A stretch of DNA of 6,831 bases from JBGSLN01 sp041740675 (GTDB taxonomy: Bacteria; Pseudomonadota; Gammaproteobacteria; JBGSLN01). The DNA lies in contig JBGSLN010000248.1 in assembly GCA_041740675.1 (NCBI GenBank), positions 1-6,831 of the forward strand, written 5' to 3'. How positions within the stretch are numbered: the stretch's first letter is position 1; the number at the start of each line of letters is the position of its first letter. The notes below the pieces were generated by a model. It worked only from the letters and a program-made list of their open reading frames with translations, did no database searches and was not told the DNA's origin. The position numbers were made by a program, and so were the translations under genes. This document shows, piece after piece, positions 1 to 5,297 of this stretch.

Positions 1-28
1 CTTTTGCCTTGATGCATCAAGGCAAAAG
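1..28. repeat. Perfect 28-bp palindrome at the left edge
   Basis: Left arm cttttgccttgatg is followed directly by its exact reverse complement catcaaggcaaaag, with no spacer, so 14 of 14 base pairs match. The T-rich side lies 5' and the A-rich side 3', the reverse of a rho-independent terminator, and no T-run follows on the plus strand. The base following it on the minus strand is outside the window. It could be a protein-binding dyad, a small palindromic repeat element, or an inverted-duplication artefact if this edge is a contig end. No second copy was seen in the window. Confidence 0.75.
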
Positions 29-99
29 CATTCGATCGGTGATCTATTTTGGAGATTAACAATGTCATTAAGTATTATTGAAGAACATAAGTCATTTAA

Positions 100-115
100 T
101 GCTCTTTAACAATTA
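100..115 (+). promoter_or_regulatory. boxA-like rRNA antitermination motif
   Basis: The sequence TGCTCTTTAACAATTA reproduces the core of the gammaproteobacterial rrn boxA (E. coli TGCTCTTTAACAATT), the RNA site bound by NusB-S10 in rRNA leaders and 16S-23S spacers. The match is 15 identical bases, unlikely by chance in a window this size. No rRNA gene follows on the plus strand; instead the end of a minus-strand gene lies about 100 bp away. It may be a relic of an rRNA leader or spacer, or a displaced antitermination site. The identity of the motif is fairly clear; its function here is not. Confidence 0.4.
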
Positions 116-133
116 AATTCCTTTATAACTTTC

Positions 134-154
134 AAAAACCATTGTCAAAACAAT
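134..154 (-). terminator. Weak terminator-like hairpin after the giant minus-strand gene
   Basis: Read on the minus strand, ATTGT and ACAAT form a 5-bp stem around a 4-base TTTG loop, followed by ggtttttg. It lies about 65 bp beyond the stop codon at 218-220. The stem is short and AT-rich, so it would be a weak intrinsic terminator at best. It is the only stem plus T-run arrangement I found downstream of that gene. Confidence 0.25.
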
Positions 155-217
155 ATGCCCCTATGTTCTCGGAAATATACATCCATAATAATAACAATTT
201 TTCTAAATTAATTTGTA

Positions 218-3200
218 TTAAAAACGTTTAGGTACAAATTCTAAGTTCGTCTGTTCACCCTTTCTTTGCTTAAGCATTTCAATCTCGTCTTTGGTGCTTT
301 TCTTATGTTGATTAACACTAGGAATGGATAGAAAAAATGGTCTCCAACATTTTTCTACAGTATTTTTTTCTTCTTCACTTACTTGCTGTCCATAAAATCG
401 ATTTTGATAGCTAAATTTTTTATCTTTATAGAGGGCATCAATTCGTTCTGCGGTAGATTTAAATTCATTTTCTTTGCCTCCCATATAATTATTTGAAGAA
501 ATTGTAGCATGTTTTGCAGAAAGGGGTTTAATAACCTGTTCTAATTCTTTTAGTAGACAGAATCGATTTTTGTCATAAAGGTTGCTAGCATTTTTACGGT
601 ATAAAACTGTGTCCTTTTCATCTTCTTCTGATAGACGAGTTATCATATTCGTTATTCTATGAACTTCACACTTATAAGCATTCTCGATATCAGCTGCAGC
701 TGTATCTATATTGGTAGTAGATTTAGCATAAATCTGTTCTAATTCATGTAATCCATGTGTATAAACGATGACTTTATTTCTTGTTTCTAAAATTTTATGT
801 TCAAGTTTCTTTTGATCTGGCATTAATGCATATTTTAGGTCAACTTGAAATAAGATATGATCAATAATAGCTTCATGAACCGATATTTCTGTTTTTAAAC
901 AATAAAAACTAATAATAAAAATTAAGTTATCTGGTTTTTTGATGAAGTCTGAATTGCAAATTTCTTGAATTATCAGTTTTGCTAATTTTAAATCAACTTT
1001 TAATTGCTGAATTATATCAGCATCAATTTTTTTAGGCGTTAGGATTAGATCTTTAACTCGATTTAGACAAGTATTAATATTACTAAAAGCTTGTTGTAAA
1101 GCGGAAAATAATAAAGATACAAATGTAGATTCAGGGATTTTTAATGTCCAATTCCAACCCATGCCCTTAAAGAAAAGAAATGTTCTTATGAATTTTAAGA
1201 TTTTTGCTCCTAGTTCTGCCGTTGATTCGTTTTCTTTTTTTTGCTCAGCTAAGATATCATTCATCATTATTTTAATAACTTCATGAATCAATTTTTCAAT
1301 ATAAAAATGATTAGATGTAAGTGTTGCTTTTTTTTCTGATGATTGATCTTTCTGAGATAAGTTGAGTAGTAATAATAAATCTTTTTGTAACGGAGCGCGC
1401 ATAAGATACTGGTTTTCAGCTGCTATCATAAGCCAATCAATTGCATCATACGGCTGGTTAGTTAAAATATAAAGTCTAGCTAGCTTTAAAATAGCATGTT
1501 CATTGCCTGCTGCTGCTGACTCATTAATAAGTGGTATAATTAGATTCCTGAACTGTAACTTAATTTGGTCATCAAAAAAGTTACTATTAATAATAGTATC
1601 TGCTACCGTGGTATTTTGAGTTAAATCACGTTCTATCTCCGCTAGTATTATTAATAATTTTAAATCTAATTTTTCATAAGCTTTGGATTTAATAATAGTG
1701 CTAATGCATAACGCAGTATGTGCACCACATACTGTGCGAATAAGTTCTACATTTAATCCTTGCAATAGTATTGGATAGGTCGCTAATAGTTCTATGCCAT
1801 CTTGAATTTCACACAATCGTGTGCGTAACACGTAAAATTTAGCAGTTAATAACTGTGACCTAATTGATTCTTCTTTTAATACAGCATCAAACGTTTTTTT
1901 ATCAAAATTTTTGAGTAGAAAATCTATAATAAAATCAAGCAAGTCTTTTCTAGATATTATTTTAAGATTATTTTGTTTAGTTAATAAAGTTTTAGTCTCA
2001 ACCCCAGAGATATTAACTTTGGTTTCATCTAGATCTGTTGAGAACTCATCTTGCTCATCAGTCTCTATATTAATTTGAGCTATAAAATTAATATATTTTT
2101 TTAAACTAAAATTTACATAACCTGCTGTAATACAAAGTTGAAATAACTTTGGATCAAGGTGTAGCCGTAACTCAGCTAAACTAATATGCGCAAAGACCCA
2201 TTTAAATTCTTGAGTATTGTGTGCAGTATTCTCTCTCAAAATTTTTAAAATAATTTCTAAACGAAAATTAAGATCAAGTTTATAAAAAGCTTCCGGATTA
2301 AGATCGTTATTTTTTTTACTTAATAATGTTAGCAGTTTTGGAATAGGCAATAAGTTTAGTAATTCAAGATGTCTGATAAAAAAAGCATCACATTGTTCAT
2401 CTGCTGCTAAAACTTCTAACTTCCCTTTTATAATTTCTAAAATATCTGCATATAGATGAGGTGATGACTGTACAATTGTAATGAGTTTTTTGCTAAATTT
2501 TTCTAAAGAACTAATGAACTGTTGATGAGCTATGTCATTCAAAATAGAAGGAATTTGCAGAATTACTTTGTAATTATTATGGTCAATAATTGAAGCGATT
2601 AACTTTTGTATGAAATTTTTGTAGCTAACTTTATCTAATGCTTCAAATTGTTTTAAAATGTCTGTAAGACGTTTTGCATCTATAATAGCTTCTTTTAGAG
2701 CTAGTAATTTTTCAAAATTTGGATCATTAAGACGTAATATTAACTGCGGAAAACTTAAAATAATTTTATCTGCATAGGTACGTGTAGCGAGGGTATTAAT
2801 AATCTCTTTGCCTTGTTCCTCGTTTAATAGAGTCCCCAATACTTTCTCATCTTGTAATATGGCACAAATAGTAGCTTCATCGGTGCAGAGCAAAATAGCA
2901 GTCATATCACTTAATACAAAATCATGAAATAACCCACTACTGCAAATTCTATTTCGTAGCTCAGTATGCTTCTGATTAAAGTAGATGATATTTTTGTCTA
3001 TATTAACAAGCCAAAGCAAACATTCTATATTATATTGTGCCAGATTTAGCTTAGCAGCATTATGTCTAAGAATAGCAAGTATATTTTGATCTTTTATTAA
3101 CTCGCCAGCCTTATTATCGTTATATAAACTAACAATGACCTCAGTAAATTTTAAAGGTTTTTCTTTATTGATATATTCTTTAAAAATTTCTGATTTTTGA

Positions 3201-3931
3201 TAAAGATCTGCTAATATCTCTGGAGATAAGCTTTCCCAAAATTTGTGTTGAATCAGTAGTTGAATTGCTGGATTACTAGAAGTAAGAAATCTGATTGTAG
3301 CAAATTGGTTTTTCCAATTAATTACACTGCCTAAAAGTGCAGAGTATTGTGTTATAACAATATCATTCAATATTGCATTGTTTTCTACATAAAGACTTTC
3401 AATAGTAAACGGTTCTAAGGCTGTTAATAGTAGAGGATTTTTAATCACAAGAGTACAACCGAACTCCACATTACTCAGCAAAATTTGGTTTAGCCACTGA
3501 GTTCCTCTCATGGAAGTCAACATTTTATCAAGTAGTGGTTTATCAATCCCCTCTAGAATAAATGGTTGAAATTTTTCCACTAGGATAAATGGTTGATGAC
3601 TCATTAATAGCGCTTGTTTATTATCAAAAATAAATTGATAAGTATCTTTTAACAACCGCAACGTTTTGTGCACAACGTCGTGTGTCATTATGTGATACTG
3701 TTTAATATACTCTTCACATTTTTTTATTAAACCGTTAAGCAGAGCAATATTGATAATATTACTTTGTCTTACTACTTTAAAAAAAAACTTAACATCTTCT
3801 GCGATAGCAATAACTTGGGCTCTATTGAATGTTAGAATTGATAATGCATTAAAATCTTGATTTAAAAATGATAAAATTTTTATATGAAATTCTCTGATAG
3901 AATAATCATTATCAACGGAGGTATTGTACAT
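218..3931 (-). CDS. Giant helical protein with a Sel1-like repeat; candidate host-interaction protein
   Basis: This 1237-residue protein belongs to no family I recognise. No signal peptide or membrane segment is apparent, so a cytosolic or secreted soluble protein is likely. The sequence is almost entirely predicted-helix type, rich in Leu, Ile, Lys and Asn. Residues about 807-846 fit one Sel1-like (TPR-related) repeat: AAAGN, A812, L815-A818-LY, then A830-WL-AA. A degenerate motif P-x-[LI]-x3-[LI]-x4-[FIW], with Leu three or four residues later, recurs with Pro at 166, 221, 395, 461 and 720, suggesting an alpha-solenoid. An acidic stretch at 622-640 may separate two solenoid blocks. Residues about 1036-1130 are charged and helical, perhaps coiled-coil. 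The ATG start is well supported by GAGGAG six bases upstream, and the stop is TAA. A scaffold or effector role in a host-associated bacterium is inferred from neighbours and architecture only. Confidence 0.85.
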   Translation of the reverse strand: MYNTSVDNDYSIREFHIKILSFLNQDFNALSILTFNRAQVIAIAEDVKFFFKVVRQSNIINIALLNGLIKKCEEYIKQYHIMTHDVVHKTLRLLKDTYQFIFDNKQALLMSHQPFILVEKFQPFILEGIDKPLLDKMLTSMRGTQWLNQILLSNVEFGCTLVIKNPLLLTALEPFTIESLYVENNAILNDIVITQYSALLGSVINWKNQFATIRFLTSSNPAIQLLIQHKFWESLSPEILADLYQKSEIFKEYINKEKPLKFTEVIVSLYNDNKAGELIKDQNILAILRHNAAKLNLAQYNIECLLWLVNIDKNIIYFNQKHTELRNRICSSGLFHDFVLSDMTAILLCTDEATICAILQDEKVLGTLLNEEQGKEIINTLATRTYADKIILSFPQLILRLNDPNFEKLLALKEAIIDAKRLTDILKQFEALDKVSYKNFIQKLIASIIDHNNYKVILQIPSILNDIAHQQFISSLEKFSKKLITIVQSSPHLYADILEIIKGKLEVLAADEQCDAFFIRHLELLNLLPIPKLLTLLSKKNNDLNPEAFYKLDLNFRLEIILKILRENTAHNTQEFKWVFAHISLAELRLHLDPKLFQLCITAGYVNFSLKKYINFIAQINIETDEQDEFSTDLDETKVNISGVETKTLLTKQNNLKIISRKDLLDFIIDFLLKNFDKKTFDAVLKEESIRSQLLTAKFYVLRTRLCEIQDGIELLATYPILLQGLNVELIRTVCGAHTALCISTIIKSKAYEKLDLKLLIILAEIERDLTQNTTVADTIINSNFFDDQIKLQFRNLIIPLINESAAAGNEHAILKLARLYILTNQPYDAIDWLMIAAENQYLMRAPLQKDLLLLLNLSQKDQSSEKKATLTSNHFYIEKLIHEVIKIMMNDILAEQKKENESTAELGAKILKFIRTFLFFKGMGWNWTLKIPESTFVSLLFSALQQAFSNINTCLNRVKDLILTPKKIDADIIQQLKVDLKLAKLIIQEICNSDFIKKPDNLIFIISFYCLKTEISVHEAIIDHILFQVDLKYALMPDQKKLEHKILETRNKVIVYTHGLHELEQIYAKSTTNIDTAAADIENAYKCEVHRITNMITRLSEEDEKDTVLYRKNASNLYDKNRFCLLKELEQVIKPLSAKHATISSNNYMGGKENEFKSTAERIDALYKDKKFSYQNRFYGQQVSEEEKNTVEKCWRPFFLSIPSVNQHKKSTKDEIEMLKQRKGEQTNLEFVPKRF
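3553..3596 (-). repeat. 27-bp-period direct repeat inside the giant gene
   Basis: The 17-base segments at 3553-3569 (ctagaataaatggttga) and 3580-3596 (ctaggataaatggttga) differ at one base and are exactly 27 bp apart. They encode QPFIL twice in the same frame (residues 113-117 and 122-126), giving consecutive 9-residue units QPFILVEKF and QPFILEGID. This looks like a small in-frame tandem duplication whose second halves have diverged. Confidence 0.7.
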
Positions 3932-3937
3932 CGTAGT

Positions 3938-3943
3938 CTCCTC
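3938..3943 (-). promoter_or_regulatory. Strong Shine-Dalgarno site of the giant gene
   Basis: On the minus strand GAGGAG lies six bases before the ATG at 3931-3929. This is a strong match to the anti-Shine-Dalgarno sequence at good spacing, and it fixes the start codon. It also indicates SD-led translation in this organism, in contrast to the poor site of the F-box gene across the intergenic region. Confidence 0.8.
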
Positions 3944-4057
3944 AGTAATAGTACAACTTAGAAATAATAGGATTTCATTTAATTTCAGTAACTTGAAATG
4001 ATTACATCTATAGGAATTAGAATTATTTTGTTGATAGAGAAATCCTCAAATTTTCTT

Positions 4058-4087
4058 ATTGTACAAAGTCTAAAACAAAATTGAAAA
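4058..4087 (-). promoter_or_regulatory. Possible sigma-70 promoter for the giant gene
   Basis: On the minus strand TTTTCA (4087-4082) and TACAAT (4063-4058) are separated by 18 bases, matching 4 of 6 and 5 of 6 consensus positions. Transcription would start near 4051, giving a leader of about 120 bases. In DNA this AT-rich such matches arise easily, and the isolated TATTAT at 3969-3964 is a competing -10, so this is tentative. Confidence 0.25.
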
Positions 4088-4322
4088 TGAATATTTTTTT
4101 GTTGATTTATAACTTTTTGTTATAGCTAAATTATTTAAAGACACTCTATTATCATGGAACAAAGTAATAATTCTTTGATGAGTTTTAATGTATAAGAAAC
4201 ACCATTTTTTTAAAATATTTTATTATTTCTTGCTTAAATATTAGTGAAGTTATGAATAAGCTGCAACTCTGAGAGACAACCTAGTCAGCGTGATTATTTA
4301 AGATTTAATATTATTATTTCTG

Positions 4323-4351
4323 TTGAATTATAAAATAAAGTTAAGTATTAT
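4323..4351 (+). promoter_or_regulatory. Probable sigma-70 promoter for the F-box gene
   Basis: TTGAAT (4323-4328) and TATTAT (4346-4351) are separated by exactly 17 bases, the optimal sigma-70 spacing. The -10 matches 5 of 6 consensus positions and the -35 four of 6. The predicted start is near 4358, giving a leader of about 50 bases before the ATG at 4411. It is the best-spaced candidate in the intergenic region, though AT-richness raises the chance of false matches. Confidence 0.45.
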
Positions 4352-4410
4352 AGTTATATCCATTCCAAATTTTTATATTAATTTTGTAAAATAAAAAAGA
4401 TGTACTTAAT

Positions 4411-4836
4411 ATGCAAAATATTAAAAAACGCAAAGTTGAAGTTGTTGATAATCCTACCGATGTGACTTTTAATACACTAATTGATGATCTTAAATTAACA
4501 ATATTTAATTACTTAACCCCTCAGGAACAAATTAAATATCTTTTAGTTTGTTCTGACTGGAAAAGATTATTAAATAATGATCGGCTGTGGAAAAATAATT
4601 TGCGATGTATTGGCTTTTTTTCTAATCCTAGCGTTTCAGCAGAGCCCACTAGCACAATCTCACTTAAGCATTCTTATTTTATTCTTGCTAATGCTATCCA
4701 AAAATTCCTTGCCATTTTGACCACCTCTGTTGTGATCCAGGACCCCGATGATTATCCATCCTATGTAAATGAAATAGCGTTGAAAATAAAAGCATTACTA
4801 GAATCAAAACCTATTAAACTTGTAGATCTTTTATGA
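4411..4836 (+). CDS. F-box protein with putative nuclear localisation signal (N-terminal part of a broken F-box/ankyrin gene)
   Basis: The 141-residue product carries an F-box at about residues 20-65. The family signature is clear: L23-DDL, IF-YLTP at 31-37, VC at 46-47, W50, and the closing LW at 59-60. F-boxes bind Skp1 in eukaryotic SCF ubiquitin ligases, and bacteria that encode them generally deliver them into host cells. Residues 5-10, KKRKVE, equal the core of the SV40-type nuclear localisation signal. Residues 82-141 look helical and serve as a linker. The frame stops at TGA (4834-4836), but the same frame continues open for 126 more codons of ankyrin repeats, so this is probably the front of a 268-residue protein. 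F-box plus ankyrin is also the architecture of Legionella AnkB, but no C-terminal CaaX motif is present here. The ribosome binding site is weak (aaaaaaga, about ten bases upstream). A start at the ATG at 4400 is excluded because it is in another frame. Confidence 0.85.
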   Translation: MQNIKKRKVEVVDNPTDVTFNTLIDDLKLTIFNYLTPQEQIKYLLVCSDWKRLLNNDRLWKNNLRCIGFFSNPSVSAEPTSTISLKHSYFILANAIQKFLAILTTSVVIQDPDDYPSYVNEIALKIKALLESKPIKLVDLL

Positions 4837-5217
4837 GGATTTTTATTTAAATATCCTGGAATTAATAAAAAATATGCTCATAATGCAGCTTTATTACATT
4901 TCTTTATAGCCCTTGGTGATCAGGCAGCAATTTCTTATTTATTAAACCATGGTGCTGATGCTAATCAAAAAGATGGCAGGGGTGATACTCCCTTAATGCT
5001 TACTACTTACCTTTTTCTTAACCAGCGTGGCAGTTTACAAGAAATCATGGCTCTACTTATAAATCATGATGCCAATCCAGAAATAACTAATAATCAAGAT
5101 GATAATGCATATGGTTATGCTGATGATTTTGATCCTGACAATACCCATGAGATTGCAAATATGATATTAGCTTTATACGAGGATAAGCAGGGATCAATTG
5201 ATTATAGACAAGGTTAA
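4837..5217 (+). pseudogene. Ankyrin-repeat half of the F-box gene, separated by an in-frame TGA
   Basis: This segment is in exactly the same frame as the F-box gene and stays open from the codon after TGA to TAA at 5215-5217. Numbering through the stop, an ankyrin repeat spans about 157-188 with the hallmark LL-x-HGADAN (177-185). A second spans about 189-229, with G-x-GDTPL-x-L at 189-197 and LLINHDANP at 215-223. A third, degenerate one lies at about 230-258 (NAYGYADDF, then IANMILALY). Ankyrin repeats bind proteins, so this would be the client-binding half. The only ATG inside is at 4996, with AGGGG 13 bases upstream; starting there would lose the first repeat. No in-frame ATG, GTG or TTG lies between the TGA and 4996. 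Independent expression is therefore unlikely, and the segment is either dead, expressed by readthrough, or intact if the TGA is an error. Confidence 0.75.
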
Positions 5218-5297
5218 AACATGAAGAGTGTACCAATCTAATTTAAGCGCTTGTTGTCAAATTAATTTAACTAAAAGCGTCCTTGCTAATAATTTTT
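5218..5297. other. Short convergent intergenic region
   Basis: These 80 bp lie between the 3' ends of the ankyrin frame and the minus-strand repeat gene. They hold the small palindrome aagcgctt at about 5247-5254 and a T-run at 5293-5298. I found no hairpin strong enough, in either orientation, to call a bidirectional terminator. Confidence 0.5.

Larger units (their letters stand above)
3932..4410. other. Divergent intergenic region, 479 bp, no gene found
   Basis: This very AT-rich spacer separates the divergently transcribed giant gene and F-box gene, so it must hold both promoters. I found no credible gene: the ATG at 4154 opens only 13 codons with no ribosome binding site. Visible structure includes a dyad TATAAC-TTTTT-GTTATA at 4108-4124 and AT-rich arms AATATTT/AAATATT at 4214-4220 and 4236-4242. 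A less AT-rich patch lies at about 4258-4296 (ctgcaactctgagagac and following) and matches nothing I recognise. A second possible minus-strand -10, TATTAT, lies at 3969-3964 without a good -35. Confidence 0.6.

Noticed and set aside
1..28. Rho-independent terminator for a gene to the left
   Set aside because: No T-run follows the dyad on the plus strand, and the T/A asymmetry of the arms is the wrong way round.
62..109. Fifteen-codon frame starting MSLSIIEEHK, with GGAG seven bases before the ATG
   Set aside because: The ribosome binding site is good, but the frame is only 15 codons, ends within the boxA-like motif and resembles no peptide I can name. If the region is an rRNA spacer relic, the frame is coincidental.
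218..350. Dot/Icm-type C-terminal secretion signal on the giant protein
   Set aside because: An acidic SEEE cluster lies about 50 residues from the end, but the last 20 residues are mainly basic and polar. The pattern is too weak to call without a trained predictor.
4154..4195. Thirteen-codon frame starting MEQSNNSL in the divergent spacer
   Set aside because: No Shine-Dalgarno site, very short, low-complexity codons, and no sign of coding constraint.
4833..4850. Translational coupling through the ATGA overlap at the TGA
   Set aside because: The overlapping ATG is in a different frame from the ankyrin segment and reaches TAA after five codons.
4996..5217. Separate 73-residue ankyrin gene starting at the ATG at 4996
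   Set aside because: The ATG lies within the second ankyrin repeat and starting there would discard the first. The frame is continuous with the upstream segment, so this is an internal methionine of the split gene, not a gene start.
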